Below, piece after piece: positions 17,465-26,169 of a stretch of 64,000 nucleotides of DNA. The stretch comes from Gordonia spumicola (GTDB lineage Bacteria; Actinomycetota; Actinomycetes; Mycobacteriales; Mycobacteriaceae): the NCBI RefSeq assembly GCF_009932475.1, contig NZ_BJOV01000003.1:558001-622000 (forward strand). Direction: 5' to 3'. Position numbers and translations under genes: made by a program. How positions within the stretch are numbered: position 1 is the stretch's first letter; the number at the start of each line of letters is the position of its first letter. The notes under the pieces were generated by a model. The model did no database searches. It worked only from the letters and a program-made list of their open reading frames with translations, and was not told the DNA's origin.

Positions 17465-19507
17465 ATGAACAGCCCAGTCCAGACCTCCCTCCCCACCGGA
17501 CTGTCCGTGTTCAGCACTCCCCGCTCGGTCGCCGTGGTCGGCGCGTCGTCGAACCGCACCAAGTGGGGCTACTGGCTGGCGGCCGGAGCCATCGCGGGCG
17601 CCGGCCGGCGTGACGTCCACCTGGTCAACGCGCGCGGCGGAGACATCCTCGGCCACGCGTGCGTCACCTCCCTCGCCGAGCTCGACGAGGCCCCCGAACT
17701 CGTCGCCCTGTGCGTCCCCGGACCGATGGTCGGCGCCGTCGTCGACGAGGCCCTCGCCATGGGAACCCGCGGTTTCCTCGGCATCACCGCGGGCATCGAG
17801 GACGAGCCGCTGATCGCGGAGCGCATCCGCGCTGCCGGGGCCCGCCTCGTCGGAGCGAACAGCCTCGGCATCTACGACGCCGCAGGCGAGCTCGACCTGA
17901 GCTGGGGCAACTTCACGCCGGGTCCGATGGCGATCATCTCCCAGTCCGGTCAGCTCGGCAGCGAACTCGCCCGCTTCGGCCAGCACAACGGCATCGGCGT
18001 CTCCCGGTTCGTGTCGATCGGCAACCAGACCGACGTGACCGCGGCCGAACTCCTCGCCGATCTCGTCGACCACGAGGCCACCCGCGTCGTCGTCGTCTAC
18101 CTGGAGTCGTTCGCGGGCGGAGCCGAACTCTTCGACGCCGTCGCCGCACTGCGCGCCGCGGGCAAACCCGTCATCCTGCTGACCGTCGGCGCGAGCGCCG
18201 CGGGCAGCCGCCTCGCCCGGTCGCACACCGGTTCGCTCACCGCTCCCGTCGACATCGTCGACGCGGCGTGCCGCGCCGCCGGAGTGCTGCGCGCCCAGTC
18301 GCCCGGCGAGGTGATCGACGTGGCCCGCAGCGTGATCGCGGGCGCGGCGCCCGCCGGTCGTCGCACGGTGATCGTCGGCGACAGCGGCGGTCAGTGCGGC
18401 ATCGCCGCCGACCAAGCGGCCGCCCACGGACTGTCGGTCCCCGCCCTCGGCTCCGACGCCGACGCCGCGCTGACCGCGCTCCTGCCCGCGGGCGCGGCGA
18501 CGTCCAACCCGGTGGACCTCGCCGGAGCTGGCGAGGCCGACCTCGCCAACTACGTCAACGCCGTCGCGCTGGCGCTTGCCGACCCTGACGTCGACTCCGC
18601 CGTCCTGACCGGCTACTTCGGCTGCTACGGCGCCGACAACCCGGCGCTGATGGACGACGAACTGGCCCTCGCCCAGCGTCTCGCCGATGCCGCCCGCGCG
18701 GCAGGCAAGCCCCTGTACGTCCATTCGATGGAGGCGACCGGCCCCGTCGCCGACGCGCTCTGGGCCGCGGGCGTCCCTACCTTCGGCACCGTCGAACCGC
18801 TGCTGCGCGCCCTCTCCGGGACGGCCGTGTACTCGCTCCCAGCGCGTGACGTCACGATCGGGTCCGTCGTCGGCGACGCCCCGACCGACGGGTACTGGAA
18901 CGCCCGCGCGCTCCTGCTCGACCGGGGAGTGGCGTTCCCCGCGGCCGCCGTCGTGACCAGTGTCGACGAGGCCGTCGCCGCCGCGGCCGAGCTCACCGCG
19001 CCACTGGTCCTCAAGGCCGCGTGGCTCGAGCACAAGAGCGAGGTCGGCGGCGTGAAGGTCGGACTGTCCGGCGAGGACGTCGCGGCCGTCTTCGCCGACA
19101 TGCACGGACGGCTCGGCGACGGCGACTACGTCCTCGAGGAGATGGACACCCGCCCGGACGGCGTCGAAGTCCTCATCGGCTGCCAGCGCCATCCGGACCT
19201 CGGCGTCACGGTGACCGTCGGGACCGGCGGCGTCGCGACCGAGGTGTACGCCGACGTCGTGCTCGAATCGGCTCCGGTCGACGCCGCGACCGCCGCCGAC
19301 ATGATCTCGCGGCTCAAGGCGCACAAGCTCCTCGCCGGTTGGCGGGGCAAGCCGGCGACCGACGTCGCCGCCCTCGCCGACGTCGTCGCCGCAGTGTCCC
19401 GGCTGGCCGCCTCCGACTCCCGGATCTCCGAGATCGAACTGAACCCGGTCCGCGTGGCCCCCGGCGGCGTCGTCGCCCTCGACGCGCTCATCGTCGCCGA
19501 CCGCTGA
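17465..19507 (+). CDS. Acyl/acetate-CoA ligase (ADP-forming), fused alpha-beta subunits
   Basis: The 680-residue enzyme makes acyl-CoA from a carboxylic acid, CoA and ATP with release of ADP. A CoA-binding Rossmann domain comes first (VAVVGASSN near 22-30). The succinyl-CoA-ligase flavodoxin-like domains follow, with the phospho-His region ARSHTGSL near 251-258. The ATP-grasp domain fills the C-terminus (about 470-680, VLKAAWLEHKSEVGGVKVGL and ELNPVRV). Length and order match single-chain NDP-forming acetyl-CoA synthetases. It is the first gene of an operon with aldehyde dehydrogenase and acyl-CoA dehydrogenase, so its acid substrate probably comes from the aldehyde dehydrogenase. Confidence 0.92.
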   Translation: MNSPVQTSLPTGLSVFSTPRSVAVVGASSNRTKWGYWLAAGAIAGAGRRDVHLVNARGGDILGHACVTSLAELDEAPELVALCVPGPMVGAVVDEALAMGTRGFLGITAGIEDEPLIAERIRAAGARLVGANSLGIYDAAGELDLSWGNFTPGPMAIISQSGQLGSELARFGQHNGIGVSRFVSIGNQTDVTAAELLADLVDHEATRVVVVYLESFAGGAELFDAVAALRAAGKPVILLTVGASAAGSRLARSHTGSLTAPVDIVDAACRAAGVLRAQSPGEVIDVARSVIAGAAPAGRRTVIVGDSGGQCGIAADQAAAHGLSVPALGSDADAALTALLPAGAATSNPVDLAGAGEADLANYVNAVALALADPDVDSAVLTGYFGCYGADNPALMDDELALAQRLADAARAAGKPLYVHSMEATGPVADALWAAGVPTFGTVEPLLRALSGTAVYSLPARDVTIGSVVGDAPTDGYWNARALLLDRGVAFPAAAVVTSVDEAVAAAAELTAPLVLKAAWLEHKSEVGGVKVGLSGEDVAAVFADMHGRLGDGDYVLEEMDTRPDGVEVLIGCQRHPDLGVTVTVGTGGVATEVYADVVLESAPVDAATAADMISRLKAHKLLAGWRGKPATDVAALADVVAAVSRLAASDSRISEIELNPVRVAPGGVVALDALIVADR

Positions 19508-19540
19508 CCCGAACCCCACCCGACCAGGAAGGACCAGCAC

Positions 19541-20977
19541 ATGACCGCACCAACGACCGTCGCCCTGTGGCAGCGCGACGCGGCGCTCATCGACGGCGCG
19601 TGGCGCACCGCCGCCACGACAGTCGACGTCCACGACCCGGCGACCGAAGCGAGCATCGGCACGTCCGCATCGTGCGGCGTCGCCGACGTCGACGCCGCCG
19701 TGTCCGCCGCCCGCACCGCGCTCCCGGCGTGGAGCACCGCATCGCCGGAGGCACGCGCCGACGTCCTCGACGCCCTGGTCGCCGAGCTGCGCAACCGGCG
19801 CGACGACCTCGTCGCCGCGACCGTCGCCGAGGTCGGGGCCCCGCTCGGCGTTGCCCGCGAGGCCCACATCGACCTCGGCATCGAGATCATGGCCGATTTC
19901 GCCGAGATGGCCCGCACCTTCGAATGGCAGACGACGATCGGCAACTCGCGGATCCTGCGTCGCGCCGCGGGCGTCGTCGCCGCGATCACGCCGTGGAACT
20001 ACCCCTTCTACCAGCTCGTCGCCAAGGCCGGAGCCGCCCTCGCCGCGGGCTGCCCGATCGTCGTCAAGCCCGCGGAGCTGACTCCGCTGTCGACCTACCT
20101 GTTCGCCGACGCGGCCATCGCTGCGGGCGTACCCGCGGGCGTGTTCTCGCTGGTCCCCGGCGCGGGACGCGTCGTCGGCTCCGCCCTCGCCGAACACTCG
20201 GGCGTCGACGTCGTCTCCTTCACCGGTTCCACCGGTGTCGGCAAGACGATCGCCGTCGCGGCCGCGCAGAACATCAAACGCGCGTGCCTCGAACTCGGCG
20301 GCAAGTCGGCCAGCGTGATCCTCGACGACGCCGACCTGGACGAGGCGGTCCGGACGAGCGTCGCCGCGGGCCTGTTGAACTCCGGGCAGACGTGCAGCGC
20401 CTGGTCCCGGCTGCTGGTCCCCCGCGGCCGGTACGAGGACGCCCTGACGATCGCCGCGGACGCCGTCGCGGCCATGCGCGTCGGCGACCCCACCGACGAG
20501 GCCACCGACCTCGGACCCGTCATCTCCGCCGCCCAGCGCGCGTCGATCGTCTCCGCGATCGACGGCGCCCTCGCCCGAGGCGCACGCCTCGTGTGCGGCG
20601 GCCCCGATCCCCTGCCGGAGTTCCCGGGAGGACACTTCGTCGCACCCACCGTCCTCGCCGACCTGCAGGCCGACGACCCGGCGGTACGCGACGAGATCTT
20701 CGGTCCGGTCATCGTCGTGCTCCCGCACGACGGCGACGACCACGCCGTGCAACTCGCCAACGACAGCGAGTACGGCCTCGCCGGGGCCGTCTGGTCCGGC
20801 GACACCGACCGCGCGATCGCCGTGGCGTCGCGCATCGACACCGGCCAGGTGGACGTGAACGGCGCGCCGTTCAATCCGCGTGCGCCGTTCGGCGGCTGGA
20901 AGGCCTCCGGACTCGGCCGAGAACTCGGACCCGTCGGACTCGAAGAGTTCACCGAGATCACCAGCATCCAGTTGTAG
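19541..20977 (+). CDS. NAD(P)-dependent aldehyde dehydrogenase
   Basis: The 478-residue aldehyde dehydrogenase carries ITPWNYPF near 147-154, the nucleotide-loop FTGSTGVGK near 227-235, catalytic Glu in ELGGKS near 250-255, and catalytic Cys in GQTCSAW near 282-288. The ATG follows an AGGAAGGA ribosome-binding site. In the operon it would oxidise an aldehyde made by the amine oxidase (24718) or the 2-oxoacid decarboxylase (26170) to the acid used by the upstream CoA ligase. The specific aldehyde is unknown. Confidence 0.94.
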   Translation: MTAPTTVALWQRDAALIDGAWRTAATTVDVHDPATEASIGTSASCGVADVDAAVSAARTALPAWSTASPEARADVLDALVAELRNRRDDLVAATVAEVGAPLGVAREAHIDLGIEIMADFAEMARTFEWQTTIGNSRILRRAAGVVAAITPWNYPFYQLVAKAGAALAAGCPIVVKPAELTPLSTYLFADAAIAAGVPAGVFSLVPGAGRVVGSALAEHSGVDVVSFTGSTGVGKTIAVAAAQNIKRACLELGGKSASVILDDADLDEAVRTSVAAGLLNSGQTCSAWSRLLVPRGRYEDALTIAADAVAAMRVGDPTDEATDLGPVISAAQRASIVSAIDGALARGARLVCGGPDPLPEFPGGHFVAPTVLADLQADDPAVRDEIFGPVIVVLPHDGDDHAVQLANDSEYGLAGAVWSGDTDRAIAVASRIDTGQVDVNGAPFNPRAPFGGWKASGLGRELGPVGLEEFTEITSIQL

Positions 20978-21011
20978 CCCCTCCCCCCGAGCACCTCCAG
21001 AAAGGCATCCC

Positions 21012-22172
21012 ATGAGCACCGTGAACATCCCCGCATTCCCGTTGACCGACGAGCAGAAGCAGATCATCGAGCTCTGCCACGACTTCGCCGAGAAGGAGAT
21101 CCGCCCGCGCGGCCGCGAGGTCGACGAGGCCGACACCGTGACCCCGGTCGACATCTTCCGCAAGGCCGCACAGGTCGGCATCGCCGACTTCATGATCCCC
21201 ACCGAGTACGGCGGCGGCGGCATGACCGACGTCTTCACCCAGTGCCTCGTGCAAGAGGAGCTGTGCTGGGGCGATCCCGGCATCGGCAACCTCGTCTGCT
21301 CGAACGGCTTCTTCTCCGACCCGCTGATGGTCCTCGGCACCGAGGAGCAGAAGCGCAAGTGGCTGCCGCCGACCACCGGCCCCGACGCGATCATGACCTC
21401 GCTCGCCACCACCGAGCCCGGTTCGGGTTCGGATGCGGCGTCGATCATCACCACCGCGACCAAGGTCGACGGCGGCTACACGATCAACGGCCAGAAGGCA
21501 TGGATCTCCAACGCGGGCGCGGCCGAGCAGTACGTCGTCTTCGCCAAGACCGACAAGACCAAGCGGTCGGCCGGCGTCACCGCCTTCATGTTCAAGAAGG
21601 ACACCCCCGGCGTCTCGTTCGGCGAGCCGATGAAGAAGATGGGTCAGCGCGCCATCGTCTGCCGCGAGGTGTTCTTCGACGACATGTTCGTGCCCGACGA
21701 GGACCGTCTCGGCGAGGAGGGCCAGGGCTTCTACGGCCTGATGGGCACGTTCGACATCTCGCGAGTGGTGCTCGGCGCCGCCGCCGTCGGCGCCGCCCGC
21801 GCCGCGTACGAGTACGCCCTGAACTACGCCCGCGAGCGCAAGCAGTTCGGCGTCCCGATCATCGAGCACCAGGCCGTCGCATTCCGCCTGGCCGAGATGG
21901 CCACCCGCATCGAGTCGGCCCGCCTGCTGGTCCACCACGCGGCCCGCGTCATCGACAGCGGCCAGCGCGCCACCGGCCTCGCCGCCATGTGCAAGCTGCA
22001 GGCGTCCGAGACCGCCATGTTCGTCACCCACGCGGCCGTCCAGACGCTCGGCGGCTGGGGCTACTCCCGCGAGTTCCCCGTCGAGCAGTGGATGCGCGAC
22101 GTGAAGCTCGAGGAGATCGAAGAGGGCACCTCGGACATCATGAAGCTCGTCATCTCGCGCAACCTGGACTGA
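21012..22172 (+). CDS. Acyl-CoA dehydrogenase
   Basis: This 386-residue FAD enzyme makes 2,3-enoyl-CoA. It has the ATTEPGSGSDAASI and GQKAWISNAG FAD/CoA-binding motifs and the C-terminal helical domain with RKQFGVPIIEHQAVAFRLAEM. The catalytic Glu is in LEEIEEGTSDI near residue 370. The ATG at 21012 gives the usual family length; a longer frame upstream overlaps the aldehyde dehydrogenase and is not needed. It is the third gene of the operon. The preferred chain length or branching cannot be inferred. Confidence 0.94.
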   Translation: MSTVNIPAFPLTDEQKQIIELCHDFAEKEIRPRGREVDEADTVTPVDIFRKAAQVGIADFMIPTEYGGGGMTDVFTQCLVQEELCWGDPGIGNLVCSNGFFSDPLMVLGTEEQKRKWLPPTTGPDAIMTSLATTEPGSGSDAASIITTATKVDGGYTINGQKAWISNAGAAEQYVVFAKTDKTKRSAGVTAFMFKKDTPGVSFGEPMKKMGQRAIVCREVFFDDMFVPDEDRLGEEGQGFYGLMGTFDISRVVLGAAAVGAARAAYEYALNYARERKQFGVPIIEHQAVAFRLAEMATRIESARLLVHHAARVIDSGQRATGLAAMCKLQASETAMFVTHAAVQTLGGWGYSREFPVEQWMRDVKLEEIEEGTSDIMKLVISRNLD

Positions 22173-22187
22173 CAGTCCCACACCATG

Positions 22188-22219
22188 ACCGCGGTGTCGC
22201 CTTCGGGCGGCACCGCGGT
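22188..22219 (+). terminator. Terminator after the acyl-CoA dehydrogenase operon
   Basis: A 14-bp stem (ACCGCGGTGTCGCC pairing with GGCGGCACCGCGGT) with a TTCG tetraloop region lies 15 bp after the stop. Confidence 0.75.
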
Positions 22220-22308
22220 TCTTCGCTGCCGCCGTCACGTTCGACGAGGACAGTCCAGACGCCGGTCGTTTAGTGTCGAGGGGCGTCCGTACTACAAGGG
22301 AGTCCACA

Positions 22309-22908
22309 GTGCCACGACCGAGCGTGGAAGCCGAGCGCCGCGAGCAGATCCTGTCCGCGGCGTGCGAGGTGATCGCCGAACGCGGGATGCAGTCGTTGCG
22401 ACTGTCCGACGTCGCTGCGCGGGCCGGAGTCTCGTCTGGCACCGTCCACTACTACTTCGACACGAAGCGCGACGTGATCAATGCGGCCTTCGAACTAAAC
22501 TATGAGCGGTCCATCGAAGGACGTCGTGCGATGCTCGCGGGCGACGAGACCGATTCCCTCGCGACGCTGCGGGCCCTCGCACACAGCAATCTGCCCGTCA
22601 CCGAGGCGTCGATCCGAGCCTGGCGGGTGTGGGCCGAACTGTGGGCCGAGGGCATGCGCGACGAGACGTTGCAGGACATCAACTCGCGCTTGTACGGCCA
22701 GTGGCGCGAACTCGTCCACGACCTCGTCGTCCACGGCCAGGAACGCGGCCAGATCGTCGACGGCGACGCCGCCGTCTTCGCCGACGTCCTCGTCTCCATG
22801 ATCGACGGCATGAGCATCCAGAACCTCATGCACTCCCCCGAGATGCCCGTCGACCGGATGATCTCCCGTATCGACTCCTACCTGGACGCCATCGCGGTCC
22901 GCACGTGA
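22309..22908 (+). CDS. TetR family regulator of the amine-catabolism genes
   Basis: The 199-residue protein has a TetR helix-turn-helix at about 10-56 (RLSDVAARAGVSSGTVHYYFDTK) and a TetR_C-type ligand domain. The GTG start at 22309 is preceded by AAGGGAG, the best ribosome-binding site. It sits between the two groups of genes that share the TGACTGGCG...CAGTTAA operator, and there is no copy of that operator before its own start. Its stop codon lies inside the following terminator stem. It is probably the repressor that senses the amine, aldehyde or acyl-CoA. Confidence 0.88.
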   Translation: MPRPSVEAERREQILSAACEVIAERGMQSLRLSDVAARAGVSSGTVHYYFDTKRDVINAAFELNYERSIEGRRAMLAGDETDSLATLRALAHSNLPVTEASIRAWRVWAELWAEGMRDETLQDINSRLYGQWRELVHDLVVHGQERGQIVDGDAAVFADVLVSMIDGMSIQNLMHSPEMPVDRMISRIDSYLDAIAVRT

Positions 22909-22941
22909 AACCACCGCGTCACCGACGCGGTGGTTTCACGT
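22903..22941. terminator. Bidirectional terminator
   Basis: A perfect 18-bp stem (ACGTGAAACCACCGCGTC and its complement) with a 3-nt loop separates the convergent TetR and NCS1 transporter genes. The TetR stop codon is inside the stem. Confidence 0.85.
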
Positions 22942-22948
22942 CTGAGGC

Positions 22949-24427
22949 TCAGACGGCCGACTGCAGATCTCGCGACCTTCCCTCGTACAAGCCGAGACCG
23001 GACGGCATCACGACAAGTCGAGTCAGCACATAGTGGGCGAAGCCCGCCACGAGGAACGACGGCACCGACGCCGTCGTGTACTTGAAGATCCCCGCGGGCT
23101 CGTAGGTGATCGGGTTCAGAAGCAGGCAATACACGACGACCCCGAGCCCGACCGACACGAACGCGCAGATGTTGACTCCTCGCCAGTAGCCGTAGCCCGA
23201 GTGCGCTCCGTCGGTGTATAGCTGGCGCACGTCGAGCACGCGGCGGCGCAGTATGAAGTAGTCGACGATCTGCACACCGCACAGGGGTGCGAGGAAGAGC
23301 GCTCCCCACGAAAGGAACTGGCTGTAGTTGTCGTACACGGCTTGCGGAAAGAACACGAGGACCACCGCGGGGCCGAGGATGACGGTGATCAGCGCAGGCC
23401 AGGAGACACCACGAAGGAGGCGACCGCCGCCGCCGCGCAGCGCGACCATCGAGGCGTATCCCTGCGACAGGATCGCGGTGATGTTGGCGAGCGCGACGAC
23501 GAACAGCGCCAACACGCCGAACGTGCTGCCGATGAGCGGGATCATCCACTCGGTCGGGTCGTCGAGCTTGAGGGTCAGCGCCGCGAACACACCGACGACC
23601 GCGGCGATCACCGACGCACCGAAGATGCCGAGGAAGTTCGGCCAGAACGCCGACCGCGACGTGCGGGTCAGTCGGGCGAGGTTGCCCATGTTGGGCCACC
23701 ATGCGAATCCGCCCGCGATGTTGATCTCGATGGCGAGCATGAAGCTGACGTGCGAGTCGTCGGCGGGCTCCAGCGGCGCGAGCGAGGCGATGTGGTCCCA
23801 GGTGTCGCGGCGCAGCACCATCACGAGGATCGCGATGATGATGAGGATGAGCAGCGGGGCGATGACCTGGCAGACCCGTTCCACCGAGACCGGACCGCGC
23901 GACAGGATGAGCCACGAGACGACGACCGCGCCCACCGCGATGATCGACAGGGCCGTGGTCGAGTTCGACAGCTGCCACCCGAACATGTGGCTCAGCGCGT
24001 TCACCATGCCGTGACCGAGCATGATGGCGAGCACCGCCGACCAAGCCGCCGCGAGCAACGTCGACATGAACACCATGACCACTCTCGCCCCGCCGTTGCC
24101 GAAGACGCTTCGGAGCCCGATGAACTGTTCCACGCCGTACTTCGCCGAGGGCAGACACGGCGCGAGGGCCACGAAGAACACCGCGACGCCGTATCCGATC
24201 GCGATCGTCGCGATCGCCTGCTTGGCGCCGACGTAGTAGGCGACCGCCGATCCCTGGAGGAACGCCCAGGTCGCGACCGCCAGTCCGATGTTCACGACCG
24301 AGTAGTCCCAGAATCCCCAGATCCGTTCGCGACGGGTGAGAGGGAGTTCGTTCAACGTCGCGTCGTCGACCGTGGACGGGGCCTCGGCGACGATGGTCTC
24401 GCCGGTGACGGCCTTTCGGGAGCGCAT
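22949..24427 (-). CDS. NCS1-family cytosine/purine-permease-like transporter
   Basis: The 492-residue membrane protein has about 12 transmembrane segments and matches NCS1 transporters. It has an N-terminal NELPLTRRERIWGFWDYSVVNIGLAVATW block, an AGGFAWWPNMGNLARLTR motif near the centre, and a C-terminal YFILRRR. The family imports nucleobases, hydantoins, vitamins or similar small N-compounds with Na+ or H+. Here it is divergent from a flavin amine oxidase and shares its operator, so an amine substrate is likely. The ATG at 24427 overlaps the upstream small gene's stop (TGATG); a slightly earlier GTG is less likely. Confidence 0.88.
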   Translation of the reverse strand: MRSRKAVTGETIVAEAPSTVDDATLNELPLTRRERIWGFWDYSVVNIGLAVATWAFLQGSAVAYYVGAKQAIATIAIGYGVAVFFVALAPCLPSAKYGVEQFIGLRSVFGNGGARVVMVFMSTLLAAAWSAVLAIMLGHGMVNALSHMFGWQLSNSTTALSIIAVGAVVVSWLILSRGPVSVERVCQVIAPLLILIIIAILVMVLRRDTWDHIASLAPLEPADDSHVSFMLAIEINIAGGFAWWPNMGNLARLTRTSRSAFWPNFLGIFGASVIAAVVGVFAALTLKLDDPTEWMIPLIGSTFGVLALFVVALANITAILSQGYASMVALRGGGGRLLRGVSWPALITVILGPAVVLVFFPQAVYDNYSQFLSWGALFLAPLCGVQIVDYFILRRRVLDVRQLYTDGAHSGYGYWRGVNICAFVSVGLGVVVYCLLLNPITYEPAGIFKYTTASVPSFLVAGFAHYVLTRLVVMPSGLGLYEGRSRDLQSAV

Positions 24428-24591
24428 CACAGGCACCACCAGAGGAGCAGTGCGGATCCGACGACGAGTCCCACGACGGCGAGGACGATGTCCCGCGCAG
24501 GCAGATCGGCCAGGATCATCCCGTTGTCGTCTGGGGATTCCAGGAGTTGGAGGCGTCGTTCCAACTCCGTGTCGAACGCGTCGGTTGCCAT
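24427..24591 (-). CDS. 54-residue single-span membrane protein, coupled to the NCS1 transporter
   Basis: The small gene begins MATDAFDTELERRLQLLES, with an acidic/amphipathic N-terminal half. One transmembrane helix (about 34-53, IVLAVVGLVVGSALLLWW) ends two residues before the stop. AAAGGT lies just before the ATG. Its stop overlaps the transporter's ATG (TGATG), which strongly indicates translational coupling. It is downstream of operator C. By analogy with small partner subunits of other secondary transporters it may assist the NCS1 permease. I know of no named family for it. Confidence 0.75.
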   Translation of the reverse strand: MATDAFDTELERRLQLLESPDDNGMILADLPARDIVLAVVGLVVGSALLLWWCL

Positions 24592-24598
24592 GTGTGAC

Positions 24599-24622
24599 CT
24601 TTCTGACTGACGAACCAGTTAA
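24599..24622. promoter_or_regulatory. TetR-type operator C (NCS1 side)
   Basis: The core TGACTGACGAACCAGTTAA ends 8-31 bp from the start codon of the small membrane protein, so repressor binding would block its transcript. It matches operators A and B in the TGACTG-CG-N3-CAGTTAA pattern. Confidence 0.6.
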
Positions 24623-24677
24623 GTGAGAATGTGTGGTCCCTCACATGCTTGTCAAGACTGAGTCCAGATCACTTCTC

Positions 24678-24701
24678 ATAATTGACTGGCGAATCAGTTA
24701 A
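24678..24701. promoter_or_regulatory. TetR-type operator B (amine oxidase side)
   Basis: The core TGACTGGCGAATCAGTTAA lies 17-40 bp upstream of the chosen amine oxidase ATG. It matches 21 of 24 positions of operator A at 17407. The divergent 24592-24717 region thus holds two copies, one per transcript. Confidence 0.65.
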
Positions 24702-24717
24702 TGTCACGATGGGATCC

Positions 24718-26103
24718 ATGTCACATTCCGAGAACGTCTCCGAGACGTCACCCGACCGAGTCGACGTGGTCGTCGTCGGCGCAGGCTACGCAGGACTGTC
24801 CGCTGCCCTCGCACTCGTCGACGCCGGCGTGAACGCGGTGGTACTCGAAGGCGCCGACCGCGTCGGCGGCCGCACGCTCTCCGAGGTCCGCCCGACCGGC
24901 GTGACCGTCGATCACGGCGGACAGTGGGTGGGCCCCACCCAGACTCGGCTGCTCGGCCTCGCCGAGCGATTCGGCGTCCCGACCTTCCCCACGTACTGGG
25001 CAGGCGACCATCTGGAGATCTGGGCCGACAGCAGCATCAATCGATATCGCGGGACAGGACCCGACGAGGGCGACGGTCTCCACGAGTACGAGGCCCACAT
25101 CGAGGTGCTCGACGCGCTCGCCGCCACCATCGACCTGCACGATCCCAGCGGGTCGCCCGACGCCGCCGCATTGGACGACGAGACGGTCGCCTCCTACCTG
25201 GTCCGCACGGTCCCCTCCGAGGGTGCGCGACGCCGATTCGCGCTGGCGGTCGAAGGCGTCTGGGCATGCGAACCCGCCCACTTGTCGATGCTGCACTTCC
25301 TCTTCTACATCGCCGCCGCGGGAAGCTTCGACGAGCTCATGGAGACCGACGGCTGCGCCCAGGACTCCCGTTTCGTCGGCGGCGCACAGGCACCCGCACT
25401 CGCCGTGGCAGCCCACCTCGGGGACCGTGTCCGACTCGGGTGGCGCGCCGACCGAGTCGTCGTGACCGACGACGGTGTGCTCGTCGAGACTCCCGTCGGA
25501 ACCGTCCGCGCCGACCGTGCGATCCTCACGCTTCCGCCGCAGGCCGCGGGCGCCGTCCGGTTCGATCCCCCGCTTCCCCCGGCGAAAGCCCGATTCGTCG
25601 ACCGCAGCGTGATGGGAGACGTCGCCAAGGTGCACGTCACCTACTCGACCCCGTTCTGGCGAGGCGAGGGACTCAGCGGCCAGGCGACCGTGTACGACGA
25701 GCGTGAGACGGGCGTCGTCTTCGACAACTCCCCCGACGACGCGAGCCGGGGCGTCCTGGTGGCATTCGTCTACGGCCGCCGCGTGGATCCGTGGGCCCGG
25801 CTCGAAGCCGATGAGCGCCGCGCCGCGATCATGACGACACTCGTCGACCTCTTCGGCGAACGCGCGGCCGATCCCGTCGACTACGTGGAGAAGATCTGGT
25901 CGACCGATCCCTGGATCCGCGGTGCCTATGCGGCCAACCCCACGCCCGGGGCCTGGTCGGCATACGGAGAGCAGGGCTGGCGCATCCCCACCGGCCGCCT
26001 CCATTGGGCCGGCTCGGAGACGTCGAGCGTCTGGAACGGCTACATCGACGGCGCCATCGCGTCCGGCCGACGCGCCGCACAGGAGATTCTCGACCTGCGC
26101 TGA
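24718..26103 (+). CDS. Flavin-dependent amine oxidase (putrescine/monoamine oxidase type)
   Basis: The 461-residue enzyme oxidises an amine to an aldehyde with release of ammonia and H2O2. The FAD-binding motif VVVVGAGYAGLSAAL is at about 17-31. GGRTLSEVRPTG is near 50-61, GGQWVGPTQ near 66-74, and the C-terminal FAD region WAGSETSSVWNGYIDGAIASG near 430-450. No cysteine for covalent FAD is evident near the C-terminus. The ATG at 24718, preceded by GGGA, was chosen; an ATG three codons earlier is possible, and anything further upstream would run into operator B. Substrate could be putrescine, a monoamine or another short amine. It is expected to act with the divergent NCS1 importer. Confidence 0.9.
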   Translation: MSHSENVSETSPDRVDVVVVGAGYAGLSAALALVDAGVNAVVLEGADRVGGRTLSEVRPTGVTVDHGGQWVGPTQTRLLGLAERFGVPTFPTYWAGDHLEIWADSSINRYRGTGPDEGDGLHEYEAHIEVLDALAATIDLHDPSGSPDAAALDDETVASYLVRTVPSEGARRRFALAVEGVWACEPAHLSMLHFLFYIAAAGSFDELMETDGCAQDSRFVGGAQAPALAVAAHLGDRVRLGWRADRVVVTDDGVLVETPVGTVRADRAILTLPPQAAGAVRFDPPLPPAKARFVDRSVMGDVAKVHVTYSTPFWRGEGLSGQATVYDERETGVVFDNSPDDASRGVLVAFVYGRRVDPWARLEADERRAAIMTTLVDLFGERAADPVDYVEKIWSTDPWIRGAYAANPTPGAWSAYGEQGWRIPTGRLHWAGSETSSVWNGYIDGAIASGRRAAQEILDLR

Positions 26104-26120
26104 CCGGCGCCGCACGAGCA

Positions 26121-26156
26121 CAAGGCCCGGAACCTCGACGGAGGTTCCGGGCCTTG
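26121..26156. terminator. Bidirectional terminator
   Basis: A perfect 16-bp stem (CAAGGCCCGGAACCTC and its complement) with a GACG loop lies between the convergent amine oxidase and decarboxylase genes. Confidence 0.85.
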
Positions 26157-26169
26157 GACGTAGCCGAGA

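Noticed and set aside
17459..21463. A 1334-codon open frame on the minus strand across the acyl-CoA synthetase and aldehyde dehydrogenase
   Set aside because: It is antisense to two genes with full enzyme motifs. Its translation is rich in Gly, Asp, Arg and Val with no family motif, typical of a GC-rich shadow frame.
24682..24717. Earlier start of the amine oxidase at TTG 24682
   Set aside because: It overlaps operator B and lacks a ribosome-binding site; the later ATG has GGGA upstream.
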